Counted from the stretch's first letter, positions 10,885-20,847 are shown. The stretch is 64,000 nucleotides of DNA from Thermoprotei archaeon (GCA_003649445.1 QMRV01000001.1:14684-78683), one strand, 5' to 3'. Notes: generated by a model from the letters alone, not told the origin. Made by a program: numbers and translations.

Positions 10885-11409
10885 TCATTTAAGAACTTCG
10901 ACTAACGTTATTTTATCAGATGGAATTACTCTGAGAGCTTTCAAAGGAAGAACAACTACATCACCTTTAGAAAAAGGTCCTAGAATTAAGTTCTCTAAAT
11001 AAACTTTATGTAAAGGTTCTTTAAAGACCACTAAAGCCAGTTTTGTCTCCTCTTCTTTTTCTACCGTTTCAACAACTTTTTCTCTACTAATATATTTTGA
11101 ATAAATTTTCTTTAGATGCTTCAATACTTCAACTTCTTCTACAGATAACTTATCTTCATCTATCTCTACTCCCAAGAAAAATTTTCCTAATATTTTGACA
11201 AGCCTTATGTACTGCAAAAGATTTAGTAATTTAATTAAGTTACCGCTTTCCTTAATGTTTCCTATCTTATTTGTTATTTTCGAATAAAAGTCTTTATTAA
11301 TTGAAGCTATATCATCACTTTTTATTTCATTTGCTATTATCTCCTCTATTTGCTGGATAAGAGATATATCATTTGATAAAGAATCTTTTTTCTCTGATAT
11401 ATTTTTCAA
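10885..11409 (-). CDS. GINS complex subunit (Gins51/15-like)
   Basis: GINS binds Cdc45 and MCM to form the replicative helicase. The 174-residue protein has a helical N-terminal A domain and a compact C-terminal B domain (LENLILGPFSKGDVVVLP), the A-then-B order of the Gins51/Psf1-Sld5 type. It overlaps the stop of priS by four bases and ends the PriL-PriS-GINS operon, which joins primase and helicase-accessory functions. Sequence divergence in this family is high, so the assignment leans partly on the B-domain motif and the neighbours. Confidence 0.8.
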   Translation of the reverse strand: MKNISEKKDSLSNDISLIQQIEEIIANEIKSDDIASINKDFYSKITNKIGNIKESGNLIKLLNLLQYIRLVKILGKFFLGVEIDEDKLSVEEVEVLKHLKKIYSKYISREKVVETVEKEEETKLALVVFKEPLHKVYLENLILGPFSKGDVVVLPLKALRVIPSDKITLVEVLK

Positions 11410-12527
11410 TACTCATCCCCTACCACTTCGGCAGCTCCTCTTAGAATAAGATACAGCCCCACATTTATAGGTAATTTAACTACTCCGTTTCTTTTATCCA
11501 AAGTGTAATTCAATATTTTTTCAGGAGCATCCTTCAATTTAACCTTAATGTATTCGTTAGAAGATAAAGGAGAAGCCTTTTCTAGGGGATCAAATAGATC
11601 TAAGTCATCTATTATGGAGACAATCATTCCTGTTTTTCCGTGAAGCGAGAGAGGAAGCCTAATTAAACGCTTTATGTCGACTGTAACTCTTTCATCTATC
11701 TGGCACCCATAACGCTCTATACACTCATTTACTAATATATCGACTAATTTTTTCTTCCGAGCTAGTTTTTTGTACACTGATTCAGGCGTTCTCACACTGA
11801 GCTTTTCGTATGCTGTAAACATGAGTCTATTAATCCATCCATAATTTTCCCAGAGCTTAGCTTTTACAAGCGAAGGAAAACTTAAGCCTAAACCTCTAAC
11901 ATAGTTTACTACTTCTCTTCTAGCATCTTGGTCTAGCGAATATACTTTTTCAGATAAAACATGTATGTGGAAACCTCTGTGCCCGGAGAAACATACTAGT
12001 AGCTCGCTTCGCGAAAAACCGAAGTCTATTAAGAGAAAATCGAGAAGCTTATTTGTCTCCTCTTTAGCTACTTCTAGGCATTCATCACAGACCCAGGACA
12101 CTGTTCTTAAAGCTTCACTTCCACAGACAGGACATGCGGGAGGAGGAGCACCATTACCGCTGTTTCCACAATTAGCGCAGAACCACTTGTCATGTTTTTT
12201 CTTACATTCTGTAGGAATGTGGTCCACGTCTATGTCGAAAACTAGTTCAGCACCTTTCCACCCTTTCTCCTCCATTGTTGGAGCATCTGGTCTTTCATAG
12301 AAAGCTGTCGAGTAATATACATGAGCTGGAACATGCTTCCTGAGATATAGTGAAAGCTCATTTACGGACTTAAAGGCAGTGTGTCTGACCATGCCTTCTT
12401 TATTGAAAAACATGAAGCCGAATTCTCTTTGCTCTATTTTTTCTACACTGAAGGGCGATAAGTTCTTGTAGTATCTCCTAAATATTTTCATCACAAAATT
12501 TAACGATTTATTTTTCTCTTTTTCCAT
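11406..12527 (-). CDS. priS: DNA primase small (catalytic) subunit PriS
   Basis: PriS synthesises primers with PriL. The 373-residue protein shows the catalytic aspartates in VFDIDVDHIP (near residue 108) and the SGHRGFHIHV motif (near residue 185). Between them is a zinc-binding insertion with six or more Cys (CANCG, CPVCG, CDEC). GGTTGATG precedes the ATG at 12527. An internal ATG at 12491 would remove 12 residues and the overlap with priL. It is the middle gene of the PriL-PriS-GINS operon. Confidence 0.95.
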   Translation of the reverse strand: MEKEKNKSLNFVMKIFRRYYKNLSPFSVEKIEQREFGFMFFNKEGMVRHTAFKSVNELSLYLRKHVPAHVYYSTAFYERPDAPTMEEKGWKGAELVFDIDVDHIPTECKKKHDKWFCANCGNSGNGAPPPACPVCGSEALRTVSWVCDECLEVAKEETNKLLDFLLIDFGFSRSELLVCFSGHRGFHIHVLSEKVYSLDQDARREVVNYVRGLGLSFPSLVKAKLWENYGWINRLMFTAYEKLSVRTPESVYKKLARKKKLVDILVNECIERYGCQIDERVTVDIKRLIRLPLSLHGKTGMIVSIIDDLDLFDPLEKASPLSSNEYIKVKLKDAPEKILNYTLDKRNGVVKLPINVGLYLILRGAAEVVGDEY

Positions 12528-13554
12528 ACTTCATCAACCTCAATGCCAGCCTATAGTATTGTAGTGGGTGCTTCACTCTCTTACACAATTTATTAGGATA
12601 ACAGAAACCTAAAGCTTTCATATTCTCACACTTAAACGTAGTATACCGAATACCAGATCCCCTCAATCCAGCTATATGTTCAACTTGATAACGTGTCTTG
12701 CGCTCATCAAAATCAGGAGCACTGCTGAACAACTCTACTACTTCATCAACAGTTTTCCCTATATTTAGCAAGAAAGCTGTTATAGCAAATCTGGCTGCAT
12801 GCGGTACATTCACTCCTCTTTTAATATCATTCATAATTTTAACCATACATGGTGGAATAACTGTAATATTCTCGTCAGATATTTTAACTGCAGCATGTTC
12901 GTCTATTTCTACAGGCTTTAAATATTTTTCGCATAAATTAATTAAATATTGGACCTCCTCGGGAAAAATTTCTCTAATAAGTTCTTTATTCGATAAGGGT
13001 TGGTCAACCATATTTAATATTTTAATTCTTACTGCCTCCTGTAAAATTCTGTTTAATTGGTTTCTAGTAATTAAAACATAACCATTCTTTATTACCTGAT
13101 TTATAAGACTCCAAGGTCCACTCAATTTTGCCGCGTACTTCAAGTAGTCTACGAAGTGTAGCGAATAAAATTTTGCTCCATAGACTTCCTCTTCTCTTAT
13201 ACCGATGTTGAACTCTTCTTTAGCAAAACTAAGTATAAAATCTTCTGGTTCTTTACTAAGTAAAGCGTAGTACTTTTTAGCTTCGTGTACAGCAAACTTA
13301 CTATTGAGTAATGTATTTGAAACAGTTCTTAGGAATAAAACCGATAAATAAAAAACTAGTAGATTTCTTAGAGGATCATGTATTTCTATAAGATAGTTTC
13401 TATGGTTTTTTCTCATAAAAACTGATTCTATCTCTCTAATAGTTTCCTCTACTAGACTTTTGTCTCTTCTAATTACATCTAAATCTACCTTAATGTTCTT
13501 CAAGTAGTCTATAGCCTTTTTTGTAAAAGGATACTTTAGCCATAATTCTTCCAT
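12508..13554 (-). CDS. priL: DNA primase large subunit PriL
   Basis: PriL is the regulatory primase subunit with a C-terminal 4Fe-4S domain needed for initiation. The 348-residue helical protein shows the Cys set near its end: PPCMVKIMND, TTFKCENMKALGFCYPN and LCKRVKHPLQYY. These match the four Fe-S ligands and the HPLxYY motif. It is the first gene of the primase operon, and a CATTTCCG region with a TATA-like AATTTAAA lies just upstream. Confidence 0.93.
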   Translation of the reverse strand: MEELWLKYPFTKKAIDYLKNIKVDLDVIRRDKSLVEETIREIESVFMRKNHRNYLIEIHDPLRNLLVFYLSVLFLRTVSNTLLNSKFAVHEAKKYYALLSKEPEDFILSFAKEEFNIGIREEEVYGAKFYSLHFVDYLKYAAKLSGPWSLINQVIKNGYVLITRNQLNRILQEAVRIKILNMVDQPLSNKELIREIFPEEVQYLINLCEKYLKPVEIDEHAAVKISDENITVIPPCMVKIMNDIKRGVNVPHAARFAITAFLLNIGKTVDEVVELFSSAPDFDERKTRYQVEHIAGLRGSGIRYTTFKCENMKALGFCYPNKLCKRVKHPLQYYRLALRLMKYGKREK

Positions 13555-13639
13555 TTCCGTAGACTAGTAGACTTAGTCTCTATAATTTTAAATTAATGAG
13601 AGATAAGAGAAAATATTATTTACGTAATACGTAGGTTAT

Positions 13640-13972
13640 CTAGTCGTATTCTCGCCAAGTGTAGCCGCACTTAGTGCATCTAAAGAACCTTGTAGGCGCT
13701 TCGTCAGCTCTTCTAGTTTGCACCATCCACCAGTAAGCCTCATTGTGTCCGCACTTCGGGCATTCAGCCTTAGTTTTCGGTAAAATTTTTAGCTCAACAG
13801 GAGTTTCGACAATTATTGTCTTGTCTTTAACAGTATGTTCTATTCTTTTCTCTTCTCTAAGCGAAACTCCTTTAGGTAGTTCCTTATAGCCGCATTTTCT
13901 ACACACTAAAAACGTTTGATTTCCTTCTCTCTTAGGAATCATTAATGAACCACACTTAGGACAGAAATTCAT
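13640..13972 (-). CDS. tfs: transcription factor S (TFS)
   Basis: TFS is the archaeal TFIIS-like factor that stimulates transcript cleavage by stalled RNA polymerase. It has two zinc ribbons: N-terminal CPKCG...CRKCG and C-terminal CPKCGHNEAYWWMVQTRRADEAPT...CTKCG. The latter contains the acidic RADE hairpin that enters the polymerase active site. It follows aIF2beta by 16 bases and is probably co-transcribed. Confidence 0.96.
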   Translation of the reverse strand: MNFCPKCGSLMIPKREGNQTFLVCRKCGYKELPKGVSLREEKRIEHTVKDKTIIVETPVELKILPKTKAECPKCGHNEAYWWMVQTRRADEAPTRFFRCTKCGYTWREYD

Positions 13973-13988
13973 TATCTCACCCCCTTAG

Positions 13989-14417
13989 CTACTTAATCAT
14001 TCTAACCGAAGACCTAGCTCCACATGCCTGACACTGTAAATAAAGCATTCTCTTCTCTCTTATTAAAATAGTATCTGGCTCACCGCACACTGGGCATAGA
14101 ACATAATTTTTAACATACCTTTCTATTATCGCGTCTATAGTTCTTTTTCTGTGTTCACCGTGTATTATAGCCATACGTCCTTCAAGATATCCTGGCGCAC
14201 CCAGTTCTCTTAACAGATATTTCAATAAGTGCTTAGGATCTCTATTTAGGATATTACATATTTCCATGAAATTCTGTATGACTATTTTTCTGCCTATAAC
14301 GAGAACTTCAGCCTTCGGTATTTCAAATCTCTCGCGATAAGTTCTTTTTTCAGGTAGCTGCTTAAATGCCCGATCTAGCAGTGCATTATAATTATATATA
14401 ATGCTACCTTTGCTCAT
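13989..14417 (-). CDS. eif2b: translation initiation factor aIF2 subunit beta
   Basis: This is the beta subunit of aIF2. It shows the helical N-terminus that contacts gamma (YNALLDRAFKQLPEK), the alpha/beta core and the C-terminal zinc ribbon CPVCGEPDTIL...CQACGARS. The reading frame is open back to 14501, giving 170 residues. I chose the internal ATG at 14417 because homologues are about 140 residues and the extra 28 residues look unlike the family. No clear ribosome site separates the options. Confidence 0.9.
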   Translation of the reverse strand: MSKGSIIYNYNALLDRAFKQLPEKRTYRERFEIPKAEVLVIGRKIVIQNFMEICNILNRDPKHLLKYLLRELGAPGYLEGRMAIIHGEHRKRTIDAIIERYVKNYVLCPVCGEPDTILIREKRMLYLQCQACGARSSVRMIK

Positions 14418-14532
14418 CATGACCGCTTGTGTAGTTAAGCTACTCTGCTTCATAAACTTTCCGCTATTGATAAAATACTCAGCCGACTGTTTAGTCTTCA
14501 CTAATCGGATACGGGGGCTTTCATCATTGTGT

Positions 14533-15582
14533 TTATTCTGTGCGACTACTTTGACTCCACTTAATAATATTTACGAGACATTCTCTCAGCTCTTTTACTC
14601 CTATACCTTTCAATGCCGATATTAAAAAACATTTAGTGTAGCCTTTTTCTTTCAAATATTTAAGAGAATTAATTACCGATTTAATATCAGCTGCATCTAT
14701 TTTATTCAAAACTATAACTATTTCTTTTCCTTCAAAGTATTTAGATATATCCTCTAAGACTTTAAACTGATAGCTAAGAGGGAAGCCGCATGATTCACTT
14801 GGATCGACCATGTATACTATTACTCCCTTCAAGTGTTTAAGTGCTAATATAGCTTGGCGCTCCATTTTATTTCTTTCTGAAAGAGGTCTATCAAGAAGGC
14901 CGGGAGTATCTATTACTTGTATCAGTAAATCCTCTGGGTTTAGCCTAATGTGTCCTATGGACAGTTTCTTAGTAGTGAAAGGGTAGCTAGCTACCTCCGA
15001 TTTAGCAGTTGAAATAGAGTTGACTAGAGTAGACTTTCCAACGTTAGGTGCTCCAGCTATGACTATTGTAGGCAAAGATGGGTCAATTGAAGGAAACTTT
15101 TTGAGTATCCTTTGATATTCTCTAATTCTAGCAAGCTCTTCATCCATGCTTTTAACAACAGAGTATACTCTCCCTGTGTACTCTCTTCTGAGTTTTCGAG
15201 CCTCCTTTACGTCTGCTATGTATCTTGCTCTATCGAGATACTCTCTTCTTAATTTATATAAAATCTTTATGCACGCCATAACTTTACCCATGCGTTTTCT
15301 AAAGTCATCCATGTCTACTACTGTGTAAGCTAACTCTCTGTAGAAATCGTCAAGTTCATCTATTCTCGGTATCGAGTATAGCCCCTCCTTAATTCTCCTC
15401 ACTATATTTTCATGAAGTACTTTAATGTAGTTTTGAGTAAGAGTTTTACTTCTTTTAACTGATGCCCAGCGGATAGGACTTTTAACTTCTAGACGCTTCG
15501 CTCTGTTAAGAGCTATTCTAAAGACCTCCTCCCCATTTTTAGGGACTAATTTTATTTTCGAGAAAGGATTAGTAAACACCAT
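14533..15582 (-). CDS. NOG1-family GTPase
   Basis: This is a GTPase of the Obg/NOG1 group linked to large-subunit maturation. The 349-residue protein has a long helical N-terminal NOG1 domain (residues 1-165, rich in Arg/Lys). The G domain shows P-loop GAPNVGKST, switch II DTPGLLDRP, NKID and SALKG. The order and the PNVGKSTLVNS form are typical of NOG1. It is upstream of aIF2beta and TFS on the same strand, which places ribosome and translation functions together. Confidence 0.93.
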   Translation of the reverse strand: MVFTNPFSKIKLVPKNGEEVFRIALNRAKRLEVKSPIRWASVKRSKTLTQNYIKVLHENIVRRIKEGLYSIPRIDELDDFYRELAYTVVDMDDFRKRMGKVMACIKILYKLRREYLDRARYIADVKEARKLRREYTGRVYSVVKSMDEELARIREYQRILKKFPSIDPSLPTIVIAGAPNVGKSTLVNSISTAKSEVASYPFTTKKLSIGHIRLNPEDLLIQVIDTPGLLDRPLSERNKMERQAILALKHLKGVIVYMVDPSESCGFPLSYQFKVLEDISKYFEGKEIVIVLNKIDAADIKSVINSLKYLKEKGYTKCFLISALKGIGVKELRECLVNIIKWSQSSRTE

Positions 15583-15598
15583 TACTATACTGTATATT

Positions 15599-16210
15599 TC
15601 ACGTTAGAGGAACAAATATTTCTTCGGCTCCTTTGCCTGAAATTACTAAGAGATCTATGCCGTCTCCGCTAACAGCATCTCTTGAAATAGCTGTCTTAAT
15701 AGCCTTGATAGCAATACTTTTAGCTTTTTCCGCAGTAATATTTTCGCTATACTCTGTTTCTAAGATACCAATAGCTATTTTGGCTCCAGTTCCTAATGCA
15801 GCGTACTTATCTTCTATCAGCGATCCTAAAGGATCTAAGACAAAAATATGTGGACCTGTGTCGTCTATTCCTCCAACAACTGTTTCAGCAAAGTAAGGCA
15901 TTAGTCTTCTATTGAATAATATTACGGATAGAAGCTTAGCTACTCCTCTGATGCTAAGTATTTTCTTTGTTTCTAGCTCATATAGATTCACTTCCGCTGC
16001 GAGAGTTTTAGCAATCATCTGCATGTCAGCAATAAGTCCTGCACAAGCTATTCCGACTCGATCGTTTATTTTATAGACTTTCTTTCCAGCTTTACTCATA
16101 AGACTAAAACCATAAGTAACTCTTTTTTCGGCTGCAAGAACGATACCTTTATCGAAAACTAGTCCTACAACTGTTGCGCCGGGAGCATAATGATATTCAT
16201 CATAAGACAT
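15599..16210 (-). CDS. psmB: proteasome beta subunit, non-canonical (Ala at position 1)
   Basis: This is a 20S proteasome beta subunit of 203 residues. Aligned by eye with the TTTVG start of active beta subunits, this one reads PG-ATVVG. The catalytic Thr1 is therefore Ala, while Glu17 (in AAEKR) and Lys33 (GKK) remain. Crenarchaea such as Sulfolobus encode one such divergent beta1-type subunit plus a canonical one, and this fits the first. The SGDGIDL motif near the C-terminus is conserved. I chose the ATG at 16210, after GTGAGAG; an upstream ATG would add nine residues. Confidence 0.9.
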   Translation of the reverse strand: MSYDEYHYAPGATVVGLVFDKGIVLAAEKRVTYGFSLMSKAGKKVYKINDRVGIACAGLIADMQMIAKTLAAEVNLYELETKKILSIRGVAKLLSVILFNRRLMPYFAETVVGGIDDTGPHIFVLDPLGSLIEDKYAALGTGAKIAIGILETEYSENITAEKAKSIAIKAIKTAISRDAVSGDGIDLLVISGKGAEEIFVPLT

Positions 16211-16307
16211 CTCTCTCACACATTGAAGAAAATACACTTGTTTAAAAAGTTACTGTAAGTATATAATAAGCTAGATTTAATAGAGTCTTCTGTAAGAATA
16301 ACATGTA

Positions 16308-17276
16308 ATGGAATCATTTGAAAAATATCTTAGTTTAATGCGTGACGCTTATAAAAAGCAGGGTTATCACTTTGTGGGTGTTCAAGCAGTAGTTAAGCCC
16401 TGCCACTGGATGAAAAGATCTCTACTAACTAGAGGCGAAAAATTCTGCTACAAGCAGAAGTTCTATGGCATACCGTCTCATAGATGCCTGCAGCTTTCAC
16501 CAATTATTCAGTGTAGTCAAAGATGCCTTTACTGTTGGAGAGCTCAGCCCCAAGACCTTGGGATAGACTACAACGAGCTCGACGTAAAGGTATACGACGA
16601 TCCCTATACAATAGTAGAGAATAGTGTAAAAGAATGGCAGAAAATACTTAGCGGGTACCTTGGAAACCCAAAGGTTGACCCTGTAATGCTCCAAGAAGCT
16701 ATGAGACCAACGCACGCAGCTATAAGCCTAGTAGGAGAACCAACCATGTATCCTAAAATAGGCGAATTAGTAGAAGCTTTCTTCGAGTACGGATTTAGAA
16801 CAACGTTTATTGTAACTAACGGAAACTTTCCTGAAGTTATAAGTAATCTAGAAAAAGAGCCTTCACAGCTGTATGTGAGTCTCTCGGCGCCCGACGAAGA
16901 GACTTTCAGAAAAGTATGTAGACCTATGTTAAAAGATGCTTGGAAAAGAGTTCTCAAGACACTAGAACTACTAAAATCTCTTTCATGTCCATCGGTTGTC
17001 AGAATAACACTTGTTAGAGGATTAAACATGAAAGGAATAGATAAGTATGCCAAAATACTGTCTCGCGCAGAGCCAACCTATATAGAGCCTAAGGCAGCGA
17101 TGAGCCTTGGCTACTTTAGGTACAGGCTAGGTGTAGAGCCTATGCCAAGACACGAAGAAATTAGAGCTTTTGCTGAGAAGCTAGCAGAGTACACTGGATA
17201 CAATATTATCGACGAGGCTATGGATTCTCGCATAGTTCTACTTTCTAGATTAAATAAGCCTTTAAAACTCATGTAG
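16308..17276 (+). CDS. taw1: tRNA 4-demethylwyosine synthase Taw1 (TYW1)
   Basis: Taw1 is a radical-SAM enzyme that condenses N1-methylguanosine-37 of tRNA-Phe with pyruvate, the first ring-forming step in wyosine synthesis. The 322-residue protein has the radical-SAM cluster motif CSQRCLYCW (near residue 70) and additional conserved Cys (CHWMKRS, KFCYK) for a second Fe-S cluster. Its length matches the archaeal enzyme. It is divergent from psmB and 10 bases upstream of the DNA polymerase gene. Confidence 0.94.
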   Translation: MESFEKYLSLMRDAYKKQGYHFVGVQAVVKPCHWMKRSLLTRGEKFCYKQKFYGIPSHRCLQLSPIIQCSQRCLYCWRAQPQDLGIDYNELDVKVYDDPYTIVENSVKEWQKILSGYLGNPKVDPVMLQEAMRPTHAAISLVGEPTMYPKIGELVEAFFEYGFRTTFIVTNGNFPEVISNLEKEPSQLYVSLSAPDEETFRKVCRPMLKDAWKRVLKTLELLKSLSCPSVVRITLVRGLNMKGIDKYAKILSRAEPTYIEPKAAMSLGYFRYRLGVEPMPRHEEIRAFAEKLAEYTGYNIIDEAMDSRIVLLSRLNKPLKLM

Positions 17277-17286
17277 GTGATATCTC

Positions 17287-19662
17287 ATGAAAATAAAGCT
17301 ATGGATACTTGACGTGAACTACGAAATAGTAGCCGATGAACCTGAAATAAAGCTATGGGGCATAACTAGCGAAGGTAAACGAGCACTAGTTAAAATTAGA
17401 GGCTTTAGACCCTACTTCTACGCAGTTCCAAAAGAAGGAGTACCCATAGAGGACGCAATAAGATCTATTAAAGTACTTGCTACTCAATATAAGATTTTAT
17501 CTGTAGAAAAAGTGAAGAGAAAATACTATGGCAGGCCCTTGGATGTGATAAAAATTACTTGCAAGCTTCCTCCTTCGGTTCCGAAACTTAGAGAAGCTGT
17601 CGCGAAATTAAAGGCTATAGAAGATGTACTGGAAGCAGATATAAGATTCTATATGCGCTACTTGATAGATAAAGATGTATATCCATGTGCATGGCATGAA
17701 ATAGAAGTAGAAAAAGACTATGATAAAAATGCTCATGTCGATGAAGTATATAGAGCAGTCTCGGACCCAGTATATTTACCTGAAGAGACACGTATACCCG
17801 ACTTGCGTGTTCTGGCTTTTGACATAGAGTGCTACAACCCTAGAGGTACTCCTAAGCCCGAAAGAGACCCCGTGATAATAATCTCCGTCAAAACAAGTGA
17901 TGATGGAGAAAAAATTTTTACCGCAAATGACCATGATGATAGACTTCTTCTTAAAGAATTTATTGAATATGTAAGAAAATATGACCCCGATGTAATAGTA
18001 GGCTACAACAATAATGGATTTGATTGGCCCTACCTTTTAGACCGCTGCAAAAAACTTCACATAAAGTTAGCCGTTACAAGAGCTGATGGCCAACCTGCAC
18101 AAAGTGTTTATGGACACTTCTCTGTAGTTGGTAGAGCTAATGTAGACCTCTACGACTTCGCAAAAGACATGCCTGAAGTGAAAGTAAAAACCCTAGAAAA
18201 CGTAGCTGACTACCTTGGAGTAATGAGGAAGAGCGAACGAGTCCTTATTGAAGGAAGCGAGCTGTACAAATACTGGGACGATCCCTCTAAAAGAAAAACG
18301 CTAATCGAGTATGCCCGCGACGACGTAGAGAGCATATATGGTTTAAGCGAAAAAATACTTCCTTTTGCAGTACAGTTATCAAACATCGTAGGACTTCCAC
18401 TAGATCAAGTAGGAGCGGCCTCAGTAGGTTTTCGAGTAGAATGGTACCTAATGAGACAAGCATATAAACTAGGAGAACTCATACCAAATAGAGTCGAGAG
18501 ACCATACTCCTCGTACAAAGGAGCAATAGTACTCAAACCAAAGCCAGGATTACATAAAAACATAGTTGTATTAGACTTCTCTGCAATGTACCCAAGCATA
18601 ATGATTTCTAAGAACATCTCGCCTGATACTTATGTCCCGCCCTACGAAGAAGTTTCTCCTGACGAAGTTTACGTAGCTCCTGAAGTTGGGCACAGATTTA
18701 GAAAACATCCACCAGGCTTCTATAAAGTAGTTTTAGAGCGCCTACTCAAAGTAAGGAAAGAGATACGAGAAGCAATGAAAAAACTAGATCCATCTAGCTA
18801 CGAGTACCGTGTTTTATATGAGAGACAGAGAGCAATTAAAGTCATAGCTAACGCTACTTACGGATATTGTGGCTGGGTTGGAGCAAGATGGTATAAACGG
18901 GAAGTCGCTGAAGCAACTACTGCCTGGGGAAGAGAACTCATAAAGAAAACAATAGAGCTTGCGAAAAGCCTAGGGCTTGACGTAATATACGGCGACACAG
19001 ACAGCATTTTCGTACAGTATGATAAAGATAAAGTTGAAAAACTGTGCAGATTAATTCAAGAAAAGTTTGGACTTGAAGTAAAACCAGATAAAATTTATAT
19101 AAAAGTATTCTTTACAGAAGCAAAGAAGAGATACTGTGGTTTACTACCTGACGGTAGAATAGATGTAGTCGGTCTAGAAGCTATTAGAGGAGACTGGTCT
19201 GAATTAGCAAAGGAGGTTCAAGAAAAAGTAATAGAAATAATACTCAAAGAAGGAGACCCCTATAAGGCTGTAAAGTATGTTTCAAATGTAATTTCAGATT
19301 TAAGAAACGGTAAAATACCATTATCGAAACTAATTATCTGGAAGAGCGTCACTAAAGATTTAGATAAGTACGAAGTCAGAGCTGCTCATGTAGCAGCAGC
19401 TAAAAGACTTCTAGAGGCAGGCTATAGGCTTGAAATAGGAGACAAAATAGGATACGTAATAGTCAAGAAACCCGGAGACAAACTGGCAGATAAAGCAATG
19501 CCCTACATACTTGTAAAAGATATCAGCGAAATAGATACAGAATACTATGTTAGAAAACAGGTAATTCCTGCAGCTTTAAGAATACTAGAATATTTCGGTA
19601 TTAAAGAAGCACAGCTTGAAGGAGCAACCTATCAAAAAAGCCTATTAGACTTTTTCGCCTAA
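17287..19662 (+). CDS. polB: family B DNA polymerase
   Basis: This is a 791-residue replicative-type polymerase with an intact 3'-5' exonuclease. ExoI is FDIECYN (near residue 180), ExoII is NNNGFDWPYL and ExoIII is YARDDVESI. The polymerase motifs are DFSAMYPSI (A), KVIANATYGYCG (B) and YGDTDSIF (C). The compact length and motif form resemble the PolB3/Pyrococcus-like group. The N-terminal region could hold the uracil-reading pocket, but I cannot verify the residues. GGTGATATCTC precedes the ATG. It converges on dnaG with an 18-base overlap. Confidence 0.96.
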   Translation: MKIKLWILDVNYEIVADEPEIKLWGITSEGKRALVKIRGFRPYFYAVPKEGVPIEDAIRSIKVLATQYKILSVEKVKRKYYGRPLDVIKITCKLPPSVPKLREAVAKLKAIEDVLEADIRFYMRYLIDKDVYPCAWHEIEVEKDYDKNAHVDEVYRAVSDPVYLPEETRIPDLRVLAFDIECYNPRGTPKPERDPVIIISVKTSDDGEKIFTANDHDDRLLLKEFIEYVRKYDPDVIVGYNNNGFDWPYLLDRCKKLHIKLAVTRADGQPAQSVYGHFSVVGRANVDLYDFAKDMPEVKVKTLENVADYLGVMRKSERVLIEGSELYKYWDDPSKRKTLIEYARDDVESIYGLSEKILPFAVQLSNIVGLPLDQVGAASVGFRVEWYLMRQAYKLGELIPNRVERPYSSYKGAIVLKPKPGLHKNIVVLDFSAMYPSIMISKNISPDTYVPPYEEVSPDEVYVAPEVGHRFRKHPPGFYKVVLERLLKVRKEIREAMKKLDPSSYEYRVLYERQRAIKVIANATYGYCGWVGARWYKREVAEATTAWGRELIKKTIELAKSLGLDVIYGDTDSIFVQYDKDKVEKLCRLIQEKFGLEVKPDKIYIKVFFTEAKKRYCGLLPDGRIDVVGLEAIRGDWSELAKEVQEKVIEIILKEGDPYKAVKYVSNVISDLRNGKIPLSKLIIWKSVTKDLDKYEVRAAHVAAAKRLLEAGYRLEIGDKIGYVIVKKPGDKLADKAMPYILVKDISEIDTEYYVRKQVIPAALRILEYFGIKEAQLEGATYQKSLLDFFA

Positions 19663-20847
19663 TTCACTAAATGTACTTATTACTAAGTCTACGGGTTTAC
19701 GAACGACATTACCTACTCTAGCTCCAATAATTATTTTAATACCCTTCTCTTGAGCAATATCTACTACTCTCTGAGTTACAATACCATCAAAGACCACTGC
19801 ATATACGTTGTCTACGCTCTGAAGAGTTGTAACCAGGTCTCTCACAGCTACTCTCTGTATTTCTTGCCAGTTTTTATCAAACAGTATTCCCTCAAGAGTA
19901 CCAAGAAGTTCTTCGACAAGACTTTTTACTTTATCTGGAATAACTACCTCTGGTCTAGGAGACGGAGGAGCTTCTTTGACAATTCTTTCAGGACCTTTCC
20001 CTTCTTTACTTCTTCTAGTTTTTTCAATAGTTTCCATGTACTCCTCTACGGTCATTTTATTTTTTAGACACTTAGCTATCTCTTTAGCTGTTAACTCTTC
20101 TACCTCTTTTCCAGGAGGAGCTCTGGCAATGTAGTCTACGTCAACCTGACTTAGGAGAGCTTTGAGTATCAGGTCGCCTCCTCTATCTCCGTCAACAAAC
20201 GCTATTACTGTCTTCTTTTTACTTAGATCTACTATAGTTTTAGGTATTGTGGCTCCCTCGAGCGCAATAACGTTGCGGTAACCGTGTCTAACTAAGTTGA
20301 CTACATCAGCTCTTCCTTCTACAACTATAATCGTATCAGATTTATCGACATCAGGTCCTGCTGGAAGATTCTCTGGACCATACTTTATTACCTCAGAACT
20401 TCTGACCGCTTTAATTACTTCCTCGGCTATTTCTCTGCTCTCAGGTATACTCTCTTCCCACTTCCTTAGAATCTCTATGGCTCTTTCAATAATCTTCTTT
20501 CTCTTCTCTTCTCTGAGATCAACTATTCTCGAAAGCTTTATTCGAGCATTATAGGGTCCTATTTTATCAACACTCTCTATCATCGCCGCAATAATAGCTG
20601 TTTCAACGCGGTCCAAATTCGATGGAATTGTTATTTTGCCGCGAGTTTTTCCGTCGACAGTCTCAAGTGATACTTCAATACGCCCTAGTCTGCCTAATCT
20701 CTGCAGTTCGCGTAGATTAAAGCCATTCCCTAAGAGTCCCTCTGTCTGGCCGAAAATGGCACCTATGACGTCGGGTTTTTCTACAACGCCATCTATCTCA
20801 AACTCAGCTTCTATAACGTATTTAGCAGTAACAGCCAGTCCACCCAT
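19645..20847 (-). CDS. dnaG: DnaG-type primase / exosome-associated Toprim protein
   Basis: Archaeal DnaG has a Toprim domain. In archaea it is best known as an RNA-exosome partner with polyadenylation-linked activity, and some primase activity has been reported. The protein of about 400 residues shows the Toprim Glu in IIVVEGRADVVNLVRHGY (near residue 175) and the acidic pair in AFVDGDRGGDLIL. I chose the ATG at 20847 because GGTGAT lies just upstream; the frame is open nine bases further. It lies beside the family B polymerase in convergent order. Confidence 0.95.
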   Translation of the reverse strand: MGGLAVTAKYVIEAEFEIDGVVEKPDVIGAIFGQTEGLLGNGFNLRELQRLGRLGRIEVSLETVDGKTRGKITIPSNLDRVETAIIAAMIESVDKIGPYNARIKLSRIVDLREEKRKKIIERAIEILRKWEESIPESREIAEEVIKAVRSSEVIKYGPENLPAGPDVDKSDTIIVVEGRADVVNLVRHGYRNVIALEGATIPKTIVDLSKKKTVIAFVDGDRGGDLILKALLSQVDVDYIARAPPGKEVEELTAKEIAKCLKNKMTVEEYMETIEKTRRSKEGKGPERIVKEAPPSPRPEVVIPDKVKSLVEELLGTLEGILFDKNWQEIQRVAVRDLVTTLQSVDNVYAVVFDGIVTQRVVDIAQEKGIKIIIGARVGNVVRKPVDLVISTFSELGEKV

